A stretch of 64,000 nucleotides of DNA from assembly GCA_963741505.1 (NCBI GenBank), contig CAVUIJ010000008.1:59804-123803 (forward strand). Reading direction: 5' to 3'. Below, one piece after another: positions 17,677-26,620 of this stretch. The position numbers and the translations under genes were made by a program. Numbering within the stretch: the first letter of the stretch is position 1; the number at the start of each line of letters is the position of its first letter. This DNA comes from JAKFWF01 sp963741505 (GTDB lineage: Bacteria; Pseudomonadota; Alphaproteobacteria; Rhizobiales; Hyphomicrobiaceae). Under the pieces are notes generated by a model. It searched no databases, was not told where the DNA came from, and was given only the letters and a program-made list of their open reading frames with translations.

Positions 17677-20155
17677 TCATGGCGGGTTCGCGCAGTTTTC
17701 GGAGCTATCCTTCATCCAGTTCTTGCCGGTCTCGCCATTACCGGGTGGGCCAACGGAGCCGCAATTCTTGTCTTCCCAATTGCCGCTCTGGGCAAATGAC
17801 ACGACCTTCAGCACCGAGCCGAGATAATATGGTCCGTTGGTATAGGGCGCGGTGGTGTTGTTGCGCACCTGCGTGCCAGGTGGCAGGCCTCCCTCCGGAC
17901 CCACATCGTTCAGGTTCACGAGGAACGCCTTGTTCTTCCAGCCGTGGGGCACGGCAACGTGGCACCAGGTGCACTGCATGCGACCGATCTTGTCGGCATG
18001 GAAGGCGTGCAAGTTCTTCTTGCTGCCGCTGCTCTTGTCCGAGAAGCCGCTCCTGAAGTCCTCGCCCGCCTTCGTCGCATAGCGCTCGTAGACGTGGCAC
18101 TTGAAGCAGATGTCGTTTTCGGTGCCGGGCGCGCCAGTCCGTGCGGTGAGGCCGCCTTTCAGAATGAAGTTGTTGTTGGAGCCGTGCGGACCCCAGGAGC
18201 GGCCGTTCTCGCCGCCCTGCGGAACGATGGTGCCGGGCGCGGTCTCCGAACCGTGGCAGTCCGAGCAATACATGGTCTGCACGCCGATCTGGTCCGGCTG
18301 GTTCCAGGGCGGCAGCCAGAGGTTCGGATTGACGGGGTCGCCGGGGCCGCCGCGGATCGCGAGCGTGCGCCCGGTCGCCTCCATCACTGGATGCCAGGAT
18401 CGGTGTTCGGAAACCGTAACGCTGCCGCCGGAGACGCCCGAGCCGCTGATGACCTTCGTCGGCTCGCCCCGGTCGGCGAGCGGCGCCTGGAACTCCATGG
18501 CTTGGTCGGTGTAGCGCCGCACAGCATTGGTTCCCGGCGGCGTGCCGCCCCGGCTCTGGCCCAGTTCAGGTGGCCGGATGTAGCCGTAGGTGGAGTGGCA
18601 TTTCAGGCAGACCTGATACTCGCGCGTGACCCAGGGCGCGGAGGCTGCGGTGGAGCCGCCCACCGGCGGGTTGCCACGCTTGACATTGAAGACCACAGGC
18701 GGGCTCAGGAATTGGGGCGAGCCGTAGACCGGCTCGACGCCCCAGCTTCCGCGTAACACACCCGAGGCGATGTTGGTCTGCGGCACGCCCGGGCTACGGT
18801 CGCGCGTGCCCACCAAGTCGGGAACCGTAGGCGGAGCGTTGAAGATCCGGTTGCGGATCACGCGATGCGGATTATGGCAATCCGTGCACTCCACGTGGCG
18901 GTTGCGATCATTGCCCCGGCCCAGCAATTTCCGGCTTTCGATATGGTCCTTGCCAGCTTGCGGCTCAGAGCCGGTGCCGATGTCATGCACTTCCGGTCGT
19001 TCATCGATCGGCATGCGCCGCAGGCTCTGGAAGTCCCGCTTGATGTCCGGAACGCTCGAGCCCGGCGATCCCTGGCCGTTCAGCACGTGTTCGGTCGAGG
19101 AATGGCATTGGTAGCAGCCTTCCTCCATGGCCGACTGGCCGCCCTGCTTGGGCGTCGTGACGCTGTCGGTGGCCTCGCGCAACAGCCGCCGGGAACCCTG
19201 GACGGTATGTGTGTCATGGCAGTTCAGGCAGCCGGCGCGCCAGACCGGCATTCCGACCGGAAACTCCCGCAGATTGGCGGCGTTGGCGGAGTAGGTCTCG
19301 TTGGCGACCAAGTTGTTCGCGTGCGCGGAGTCGACCCAGCCTTCCTTGTCGTGGCAGCCGAGGCAAAGCTGGTCACGCTTCTTGTCGAAGAACGGACCGG
19401 CAGCCGGCGTTTCCTGGAAGCGGTTCAGACGCAGGAACTTGATGTTTTCGGGGCCCGTGTCACGGATATGCGGATCGTGACACGAGGTGCATTCCAGCTT
19501 GTTGTCCGTCAGCGGCAAGCGCCGGATGGAGACCGGGCTTGTGCGAGCCCAAGTCTGGCGTGGACGACGGGCGGCGCAGCTCGCCGTCATCGTTCGCCAG
19601 CCGGTCGTCATAGGTGAATGAGATCGGATGATCGTTAGTCAGATCGGTTCCCAACCGCCGCGTGAAGCCGGTCGAGGCGCCCTCGCCTTCGGGCATCGTT
19701 CCGTCCGGCGCGGTTCTGGAGAGCTTGATGTCCAGGTTCTGGCGCCCCTGGAGCACCAGGATTGAACCGAGCGCGACCGTGCCGTCATGGCACGAGAGGC
19801 AGAGCCTGGAGGAGCCGCCAGGCTGACCTGACCCGGCGGACTCGAACCAGCGCTTGCCCGCGTCGAACGAGGACGACGTGTAGGGCCTGTAGATCGCTCC
19901 GGAAAGGCGCCGGTTCCAGAGCGGCGGCGGCGCCGCTTCGTTAGCGGCGTGCGGCGTGTGGCAGAACACGCAGATCTGGTCTTGCTTGGAGCGCACTTGG
20001 CCCGGCCCGGTGACCGAGAGATTGTGCTTGGTGTTGGCGATGTCCGAAAGACGCTCGGCCAAGGCAGCCCCGAGCAGCGGCGCACAGATGCAGAGTGCGC
20101 CGAGCAAGACGACCTGAATGCCTTTCAGGGCTCGGAGCAGGAAGCGCGCCGGCAT
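17677..20155 (-). pseudogene. 11-heme cytochrome c with N-terminal tetraheme module, frameshifted
   Basis: Starts at ATG 20155 (GAGGGG six bases upstream) with a signal peptide, then KHNL, ICVFCHTPHAAN, PLWN, LCLSCHDGT and NDHPI. Near 19.55 kb the frame shifts by one base and continues with CTSCHDPH, CLGCH, CLNCH, CYQCH, CTDCH, CLKCH, CSDCH, CFKCH and CTWCH, giving eleven heme motifs in about 825 residues. The first four hemes and their spacing landmarks match the tetraheme protein at 4925-5698; the last seven are an extension. Probably an outer-surface terminal or polymeric cytochrome. The longer ORF joining it to the NHL gene is an artefact of a frameshift in that gene. Confidence 0.82.
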
Positions 20156-20157
20156 GC

Positions 20158-21259
20158 CTACCCCTCGGAAACTTTGGTAAGTTCTTTGAAGACAACCACT
20201 CGTGCCATTGAACATGTCGGCGACATATACATTCTGTTTGCCGTCTGTCCAAACCCCCGCGGGCAAGTGGAACGGGCCAACTTCGCCGCGGCCCTCGATC
20301 GGCAACAGCAACTGGCCCTTCGCGTCGAAGACCAGCAGATGGTCGTGTCGCAATTCGACAACGTAGATGCGCCCGTCGCCGCCGACCGCGACGCCCTTGG
20401 GCCGCGTGAACTGACCGACATAGAGGCCAGCCTTGCCGAAGGTCGTGGGAGCCGCTCCGTTCCCATCGAAGGACTGAACGCGGAAGTTCAGCGTGTCGCT
20501 GACGAACAGCCTTCCGTTGGCGAAGCTGAGATAGGTCGGCGCATTGAAGCGGCCCAGCGCATCGCCCGGCCCGCCGATGGTCGCTAGCAACTCGCCGGAT
20601 GCGCTGAACTTCTTGACCACATGCTGGGCCGAATCGGCCACGAAGATTGCGCCGCTGCTCGGATCACGCGCCAGCCCTGTCGGCCGGGTGACAGCGCCGA
20701 TACCGAAGTCCCCGCGCGGCTTGCCGTCCTTGCCGAGGCGCACCACCTTGGCGAGTTCGGAATCCGAAACCAGGTAACCGCCCTGGCCGTCTTCGACGAC
20801 AGCGATCGGCGATTTGAAGCCGCGGTTATCGCCGGACTGGTCCCAGATCGAGAACGCTTTGTTGGCGAAATCGAAACGGACCAACGCCTTCAGGCCGGCG
20901 TCCACCACCAGCACCGAGCCATCCTCTAGCGTCAGCCCCGACGTCGGCCGCTTCAACTCCTTGTACCTTTGCTCGCCGGTCGCGATGCCCGCGATCGACC
21001 GAGCCACGTCAGTCAGAATGTTGCCGGCGGAACTCTTGCCGGAGACCGTCTGCTCGCCCACCAGCACCGCGCTCAGCCTATAGCGCGCCTTCTCCGGCGG
21101 AGCGGGCCACTCCAGATTCTTGCTCTGTTCGCTGTCCGCACTCTGTCCGGGCTTCGACAGGCCCGAATTCTCCAGTGAAGTGCATGTAGCAAGCGTCGAT
21201 AGGCTGACTACGGCCCCTCCGACACGAACCAGACGCCACCTCCAATTGAGTCTGCTCAA
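20158..21259 (-). pseudogene. NHL-repeat lipoprotein, frameshifted near its end
   Basis: Second NHL propeller of the locus. The start is TTG at 21259 (GGAG upstream, inside the previous gene's last codons), followed by a leader with lipobox STLATC and repeats such as GRFNAPTYLSFANGRLFVSD and FTRPKGVAVGGDGRIYVVE. At about 20206 one extra base throws the frame; corrected, the protein ends RVVVFKELTKVSEG at a TAG at 20158, three bases before the 11-heme start. As read it fuses artificially to the cytochrome. Paired with the 11-heme gene exactly as the other NHL gene is paired with the tetraheme gene. Confidence 0.82.
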
Positions 21260-21263
21260 CGGC

Positions 21264-22160
21264 CTACTCCATTACCATTACGCCGGCACTGCGAAGCGCC
21301 TTGACAAGATGCTTCGTTGCGTCCTCAAGCGTACCGATCGCCTTTAGATGATCCCCGCTCGCTGCCTGCGCCCCGGCTTGCTCTCGCAGTTCCCGACTTT
21401 GTCCGACGAGCTTCAAAATATACGGCCGCAATGCCTTATCAGGATTCGGTTTCTCCGCAATCGCAATATCCACAAGTATTTCATAGCTCTTGTTTCGCTC
21501 CAGCTCATAAGCGTACTCGTCAGCTGGAGTGGCGAAGGCGAGCCGGTAGACGATGGACTGATTTCGGCGTGCCTCGCCGACGATGACCACCACATCTTCG
21601 TAGATCGAGACCAGCCGGGCGTGCGCCTCCGCATATTTTTCCTGATCATAGAGTGCGTCGGCTTGCTGGAGCCCTTTTTTGGCGACAGCCAGACGCCCGG
21701 TCCAGGGGCTGAGCGAGGCTGCGTCGCTGCCCGCCTCCAAAGACCGGATGAACGAGTCGATCTGGCTTCGCCGGGCTTTGAAATCGCCTTTCTTGGCAGC
21801 GGGATTCGCGGCACGCGCGCCCTGTTGCAACACCAGTGTCGAGACCTGACGCAGCCCAGCATTGAGGCTCTGCTCGGCCCGCTTCAGTTCACCTCTGCCG
21901 AGCGCCTCTGCGCCTTCGGCAAGGTCGGCGCGCGCGCGCTCCACCACTTCGATGTTCTTCGGCTCGCCACTGCGCAACGCGTCGGCGGCCCTCTGCGATC
22001 CGAGATAGGCCTCCAGCATCAATGCCTTCTGGGTGAGCAGGCGCTCCGTCTCGCTCTTTGCCTCCGCCTGCTGCTGCGCCGATGCCGTGCCGACCGACAA
22101 TGCGCCCAGGACCGCCAAGACGGCCCCCACCGCTCGCTCTGCAACCTTCGCGGCGGACAT
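21264..22160 (-). CDS. secreted all-helical protein of unknown function (paralogue 1)
   Basis: 298 residues: signal peptide (VGAVLAVLGALSVGTASAQ) followed by alanine/glutamate-rich amphipathic helices without cysteines or known catalytic motifs. The C-terminal third (FATPADEYAYELERNKSYEI ... LKAIGTLEDATKHLVKALR) is clearly homologous to the next upstream protein (FATAEEEYKYEFKRNDSFFA ... GAIATLSSSTNVLLQAIR). TPR-like pairing of helices is likely. I do not recognise a named family. Its position between the NHL/11-heme pair and the triheme genes implies a structural role in the same periplasmic complex, which is inference. Confidence 0.8.
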   Translation of the reverse strand: MSAAKVAERAVGAVLAVLGALSVGTASAQQQAEAKSETERLLTQKALMLEAYLGSQRAADALRSGEPKNIEVVERARADLAEGAEALGRGELKRAEQSLNAGLRQVSTLVLQQGARAANPAAKKGDFKARRSQIDSFIRSLEAGSDAASLSPWTGRLAVAKKGLQQADALYDQEKYAEAHARLVSIYEDVVVIVGEARRNQSIVYRLAFATPADEYAYELERNKSYEILVDIAIAEKPNPDKALRPYILKLVGQSRELREQAGAQAASGDHLKAIGTLEDATKHLVKALRSAGVMVME

Positions 22161-22179
22161 GGTCCCCCCCCTCTAACTA

Positions 22180-23073
22180 TCAACCAGGAACATAAATCCC
22201 GCTCATCCGGATCGCCTGCAGCAGAACGTTGGTCGACGAACTCAGCGTTGCGATCGCGCCCGGATAGTCACCTTTCTTGGCCAAGGCCTCCGCGGCCCCG
22301 CGCGCCTCGCGCGCCTTGTCTCGGTTCTCGCGGATGCGGTCGACGATGCTGCCGCTCGGGTTCTTCTCGACGATGGCAAATTCAAGCAGCGCGAAAAAGC
22401 TGTCATTTCGCTTGAACTCGTATTTGTATTCCTCTTCGGCCGTCGCGAAGTTCAAGTCTCGGGTGAGGGTCTGCCCGGTGCGCATGGAGCGGATCAGCCC
22501 CCGCGTTCGCTCATAGGCGGCCTCCAGCAGCTCCAGCGCGTTCTCACGCTGACCCTTCGCGAACAGGGCGTCGGCCCCGGCGAGTTTTTCCGCGATCCAG
22601 CCCGTGTGCTCCTTCGGGAGCTGCGAGGCATCCGCTTTGGGATCTGACGAGACCCGCTCATAGGCGTTCAAGAAGGTCTCGACCGCATGGCGCCGCCGCT
22701 CGAAAAGCACCTTGGCGCGGTCGGCGCCCACCGAGCCGAGTGTCAGGCGTCTAGAGTGGTCGTTAATCAGCTTCAGTGCCTCGTTGAGCTTTTCGTCGGC
22801 CTCCTTGTACTGTCCGCCCGCACCGGCCGTTTTGGCGTCGCCGATCAGGCTCTTGGCTTTGTCCAGCGCTGCGATGGCTTCCTTGTCGCCGCTTTCCGCG
22901 ATGGTCCTCGCCGCGACCGACCGATAGGCCATGCTTTCGACCAGCAGCTGCTTTTCGTCCACGCCCGACTGGGTGGCCGGCACGCGCGGACCCTTTTGGG
23001 CCGCAACCGGAACGGCCGCGAGTACCGCGATGCCAAGCATCGCGGCACAGAACCGGGCAAGACGATGACACAT
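22180..23073 (-). CDS. secreted all-helical protein of unknown function (paralogue 2)
   Basis: 297 residues from ATG 23073, which has AAGGAG nine bases upstream; the longer ORF reaching 23262 is discarded. Signal peptide (FCAAMLGIAVLAAVPVAAQ), then helix-rich repeats such as AIAALDKAKSLIGDAKTAG and ALELLEAAYERTRGLIRS. It is a paralogue of 21264-22160 over its whole length. No cofactor motif is visible. The pair lies in the middle of a cytochrome operon with short intergenic gaps (19 bp downstream, 109 bp upstream), so co-expression is likely. Confidence 0.8.
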   Translation of the reverse strand: MCHRLARFCAAMLGIAVLAAVPVAAQKGPRVPATQSGVDEKQLLVESMAYRSVAARTIAESGDKEAIAALDKAKSLIGDAKTAGAGGQYKEADEKLNEALKLINDHSRRLTLGSVGADRAKVLFERRRHAVETFLNAYERVSSDPKADASQLPKEHTGWIAEKLAGADALFAKGQRENALELLEAAYERTRGLIRSMRTGQTLTRDLNFATAEEEYKYEFKRNDSFFALLEFAIVEKNPSGSIVDRIRENRDKAREARGAAEALAKKGDYPGAIATLSSSTNVLLQAIRMSGIYVPG

Positions 23074-23182
23074 GACGTCTACTCCTTCTGCAGAGCTTCC
23101 GCTCGGAGCGGGCCCCGAAACGGGAAATCCACTTGCCCGCGGTCGAGCGGCAGAATGCTCGCACCTACGCCTGGGGCGCAGA

Positions 23183-23845
23183 CTATTTCTTTGCCGACGT
23201 TTTGGCCCAGTTCGATCTCTCCGCGAGCGCGCGCAGTTCGTCGGCCGTCTTCGGTTTCGCATGGCACCGCCGACAATCCGTCACCGGAAAAGCGACGCGG
23301 CCATGACAGACGCCACATTTCTGGCCGAGCAGGATCGCCGCCATGCTGATCTCGTTGGCGCCTTTCTCCGGCTTGAAGATTTCGTCATGGCAGTTCGAGC
23401 ATTCGAGCCACTGAGTGTGCGCCTCATGCGGGAACACGACATTGGGCATGCTGCCCTTCACCTCGCGCACGATTACCAGATCGAACAGGAATGGCTCGGT
23501 CGATTTCTTTTCGAAGTCGTACCAGGGCGCGATCTTTTGCTCCTTCAGGGTCGCCACCCAGTCCACCAGATTGCCGTCATTTGTCTTGGGGAAATCGGTG
23601 AAGGCTTCTGAGGGCCATTGCAGCATGCCGATGCCCGGATTCTGCGCATCATGGACCCCGTCTTCCGCGGGAGCGGCGTTCTTGGCCGTCGGCGTCTTCA
23701 GAAGACGGTTGAAAGTGTTCGCAGCGGTGCCCTTCTGCTGCGCCAGACCGTCGCCGGCAAGCGATAATGCGCCGGCCACCAAGAGTCCGAGTAGCGCAAG
23801 AATGGTCGTCGCCCGGGCAAAGCGAACGTATGCACAACTTATCAT
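23183..23845 (-). CDS. c(7)-type triheme cytochrome with long N-terminal region
   Basis: 220 residues: signal peptide (TTILALLGLLVAGALSLAG), about 110 residues including NLVDWVATLKEQKIAPW, then three hemes (CSNCH, CGVCH, CRRCH) preceded by FPHEAHTQW. Paralogue of 2518-3186 and of the edge-truncated gene at 3-323. A lysine-rich tail follows the last heme. Predicted periplasmic electron carrier of the minus-strand operon. Confidence 0.88.
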   Translation of the reverse strand: MISCAYVRFARATTILALLGLLVAGALSLAGDGLAQQKGTAANTFNRLLKTPTAKNAAPAEDGVHDAQNPGIGMLQWPSEAFTDFPKTNDGNLVDWVATLKEQKIAPWYDFEKKSTEPFLFDLVIVREVKGSMPNVVFPHEAHTQWLECSNCHDEIFKPEKGANEISMAAILLGQKCGVCHGRVAFPVTDCRRCHAKPKTADELRALAERSNWAKTSAKK

Positions 23846-23874
23846 AGCGGCGTTCCTTGAACTCGAGGCTTCGC

Positions 23875-24294
23875 CTATTTGCCGACCGGCGCGACGAGAC
23901 GGTCGGAAGTGCTATTGTGCGCCCGGGTCTTCATGTTGGGTACTCCTGAGTGACACAACACGCAGTTCTCGACACCCCATGCGATGGTATTGTTGTGACA
24001 GTGGCCGCAGAATTGGCCATCGAAAATCTTCAGCATGTTGATGTCGTTGCCGCCGGCCTTGAATTTAAAGCCCAAATCAGCATGACAGACCTTGCAGCGA
24101 AATCGTATTCGATGAAACCAATGGGGAAAGACGACCGGCCTTATGCCGGCCGCGTCCGAATAGTTGTTTATGACGACATCGCCATACTCTGCCCTTGCCT
24201 CGTTGTCATGAAATAGAGCCGCGGCGCCAAGCAGCGCCAATATGCCAAACAACACCACGAGCGAGAACCGCGCGGCCTTCAGCTTACTGCGCAT
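23875..24294 (-). CDS. secreted triheme c-type cytochrome
   Basis: 139 residues from ATG 24294 (GGGAG seven bases upstream; an in-frame ATG at 24345 lacks such a site). Signal sequence (LVVLFGILALLGAAALF, cleavage near ARA), mature start AEYGDVV, FPHWFHR and three hemes CKVCH, CGHCH and CVLCH. Paralogue of 323-697, so the two arms of the locus each end in the same pair of triheme genes. It is the first gene of the minus-strand run. Confidence 0.88.
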   Translation of the reverse strand: MRSKLKAARFSLVVLFGILALLGAAALFHDNEARAEYGDVVINNYSDAAGIRPVVFPHWFHRIRFRCKVCHADLGFKFKAGGNDINMLKIFDGQFCGHCHNNTIAWGVENCVLCHSGVPNMKTRAHNSTSDRLVAPVGK

Positions 24295-24361
24295 CACTTT
24301 CTCCCTACCTACATTCTTGAAATATTGCACCGAATTGCGTAGCATGGCTAGCCGTCTTTAG

Positions 24362-24586
24362 TCACAAGTCGGGAGCCGGCTTCGAACCCGCAGCGGTACG
24401 GGAGTCAGAGGGGATCATAACGGCAAGGTCGCCGTCGTGGTTGTGGCGCCACCAGAAGTTGGCCAGCGTACGCACCATGTGCTTCTTGTGGACGGCCTTG
24501 TAAGTGTCCACTATCGCGGTCTTGATGTTGCCGGGGGTGGTGTTGCCCCACTTGAATGCGAGGTGGCGCGACTCGCTCGACGTGGC
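24362..24586 (-). pseudogene. IS1595-family transposase, C-terminal remnant
   Basis: Minus-strand translation gives FKWGNTTPGNIKTAIVDTYK, then HKKHMVRTLANFWWRHNHDG and DLAVMIP, matching the end of IS1595 transposases (pattern WVNTxLGNIKxAIxGTYHA ... RYLAEFxYRFNRRxDL). Upstream sequence on that strand shows no catalytic core. The remainder of 24295-24974 contains only this fragment and the recombinase fragment at 24632. It may be the missing half of the fragment at 10761-11100. Confidence 0.68.
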
Positions 24587-24631
24587 CTTCGCAGCAAGCG
24601 TCGCGACGGAGCTGGCAGCCGTCTCGCCGGA

Positions 24632-24694
24632 GGCAGGCCGTTCTCGCGCGGCATCCTGTATCTGATCCTACAGAACCGACTGTACCGGGGCGAG
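24632..24694 (+). pseudogene. serine recombinase fragment
   Basis: A short in-frame stretch, GRPFSRGILYLILQNRLYRG, matches the conserved block in large serine recombinases that precedes the zinc-ribbon region (FSRGALYxLLQNRIYRGE). It is about 20 codons long and surrounded by non-homologous frames, so it is a relic. It marks the left border of the prophage-like region. Confidence 0.5.
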
Positions 24695-24974
24695 TCTGCG
24701 GCGAACGGGTCTCGGCGCGCCGCCGTTCAATAACAGGCAATTTCGCCGCGCTTTGGTCGATTTCGGCCCCTGTAGCCGTTGGAAGAGGCCGAGACCTCGG
24801 CCTTACGTCCATGAATTCTCTGGCGAACGGATCAGGGAATACTTTGCGTCGAACAGGGTGTGCTCGGTACCGAACAGGCAATTTATCCACCGGAACAGGG
24901 TATGGCGGATACCCGCGCGGCACGAGACTTGCTCGAATTCACCGTCACCGTCCGTTTACCATGAGCCGCCCACC

Positions 24975-25478
24975 ATGTCTGGCCCTACCCGCGTGATCGA
25001 TCGACGCTCGATTGACCTGACACCTTTTGCGGGCTCTGCCCGTAAGCTGGAGGCCGACCCAATGGCCTGGGTCGAGACGGAGTCGCTGCTTGCCGACATC
25101 GTGTCCGCCTCGCGCGTTCCGCTCCCCGAAAGCGTCCTTGCGCACCTGCGGCAGCGGCTCGACGGCACAGCTCGCAAGCGCCAGGGCCGCGGCCGGATCA
25201 ATCCGTCCACAATCCTCCGAAACACATTGATCGCGGCCATGCACCAGCGCTGCGAGGCCTGGCTGGAGCAACGCGCAAAACGTCACGGGCTCGAGGGCTG
25301 GCCGAGGATCCGCGGCGCCGAGTGGTGGCAGGGCCCGCCAAGCGAGCGGGCGGCACGAATGGTACAGAGGCATTATCGGCTCGCCATGTCCTGGGAGCGC
25401 GTTCGCAACATCGCCTACGAGGTCCGCAATCTCGGCCCGAGGAACCGGCCCGAGCGCCGTACTCGTGAATCCTCCTGA
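24975..25478 (+). CDS. hypothetical protein in mobile region
   Basis: 167 residues from ATG 24975; the ORF extends further upstream but through recombinase-relic sequence. No signal peptide or membrane segment. The protein is rich in arginine and tryptophan, with segments GRGRINPSTILRNTLIAAMH and EGWPRIRGAEWWQG and a basic C-terminus, suggesting nucleic-acid contact. I do not recognise the family. It sits immediately before the DUF5681/terminase pair, so a phage-related origin is likely. Confidence 0.5.
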   Translation: MSGPTRVIDRRSIDLTPFAGSARKLEADPMAWVETESLLADIVSASRVPLPESVLAHLRQRLDGTARKRQGRGRINPSTILRNTLIAAMHQRCEAWLEQRAKRHGLEGWPRIRGAEWWQGPPSERAARMVQRHYRLAMSWERVRNIAYEVRNLGPRNRPERRTRESS

Positions 25479-25547
25479 TTTGTTGTCGATGAAGACGGGG
25501 CGGGCACGGCCTAAATCACTGGGTCTCGGTGACGCGGAGCGAGCCCC

Positions 25548-25931
25548 ATGTCCGGCGACGTTCCTTCTGACGATTACAAGGTCGGCTACGGCCGGCCGCC
25601 CAAGCACACGCAGTTCAAGCGCGGCCAATCCGGCAACCCGCGTGGCCGCCCCCGCAAATCGAAGCAGGTCGAGGCGCTGATCCGGCACGAGCTCGACACC
25701 ACGATCGTCCTCAAGGAGGGCGGCCGCGAGGTCCGCATCAGCAAGCGCGAGGCGATCATCAAGCAGCTGGTCAACAGCGCGATCAAGGGCGACGCCAAGC
25801 CGCTGCAGATGATGATCGCGCATCTCGAGAAGCATCGTGAGGTCGAGCCCTTCGTGCCGACCGACGCCGACGACCTCGCACTGCTCAAGTCCATTTCCGC
25901 GACATGCAACTCGGAGGAGGAGAACAATTGA
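25548..25931 (+). CDS. DUF5681 domain-containing phage-associated protein
   Basis: 127 residues with the N-terminal DUF5681 signature YGRPPKHTQFKRGQSGNPRG, rich in Gly/Pro/Arg, followed by helices. This family is encoded next to large terminase genes in alphaproteobacterial prophages and is suspected to act in packaging, possibly as a small-terminase-like DNA binder; that role is not established. Its stop overlaps the terminase start (TTGA). Confidence 0.8.
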   Translation: MSGDVPSDDYKVGYGRPPKHTQFKRGQSGNPRGRPRKSKQVEALIRHELDTTIVLKEGGREVRISKREAIIKQLVNSAIKGDAKPLQMMIAHLEKHREVEPFVPTDADDLALLKSISATCNSEEENN

Positions 25932-26620
25932 CCAAAACCGAACGGGTTCTCGCGCTCTATCGAACGCAGTTCTCAGCCTTTGTCCGGTTCGCGTATGGCG
26001 AGTTGCACCCGAGCACGCCACTCGTCAACACGTGGCACATCGACGTCGTCGCCGAGCACCTGGAGCGAGTCGCAACGGGCGACATCACGCGACTGATCAT
26101 CAACCTGCCGCCCCGGAGCTTGAAGTCGCTGGCCGCGTCGATCGCGCTGCCGGTCTGGATGTTCGGGCGCAACCCGCACCTGAAGATCATGTCGGTCGCG
26201 GGCTCCCAGGAGCTGGCGCGCGACTTCGAGACGGGTACGCGCGAGCTGATGGCCGCGCAACGCTGCCGGGCGGTGTTCCCGCAGCTCGGCTTCGAGAGCC
26301 GCCGCGGCGAGATCCGCCCGGCCCATGGTGGCCGCCGCATTACTGGGATCGTCGGGCGCACACTGGTCGGGCGCGGCGCCGACCTCATCATCATCGACGA
26401 TCCGATCGCGCCGGCCTACGTCAACGATAATGCCCGCCGCACTGCCGTCAACGCCTGGTTCGATGCCGAGGACCTCCAGCGCCTCAACGACAAGGCCAAG
26501 GGTGCGGTGATCGTAGTCATGCAGCGCCTCCACACCGATGACCTGTGCGGGCACAACCTATGTCCCACCGCAGTACCACCGCACCGCTCACCATCACGGA
26601 GCGGCCCATCGGCAGCCTGA
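25928..26620 (+). pseudogene. phage large terminase, N-terminal ATPase half only
   Basis: The start is TTG 25928, preceded by GGAGGAGGAG. The first about 215 residues match the terminase ATPase: Walker-A-like LPPRSLKSLAAS, Walker B DLIIIDDP and the RLHTDDLCGH end motif. After DDLCGHNL the sequence changes abruptly into a proline/serine tail encoded by the start region of the methylase gene, so the nuclease half is deleted. It cannot package DNA as it stands. Confidence 0.8.

Noticed and set aside
19460..21259. 599-residue apparent NHL-cytochrome fusion protein
   Set aside because: Created by one extra base near 20206; the unshifted frame ends the NHL protein at 20158, and the cytochrome has its own RBS, ATG and signal peptide at 20155.
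24375..24400. GGTTCGAA-like sequence (minus strand) suggesting a tRNA T-arm
   Set aside because: No acceptor or anticodon stems fit around it; it lies in the tail of the IS1595 remnant.
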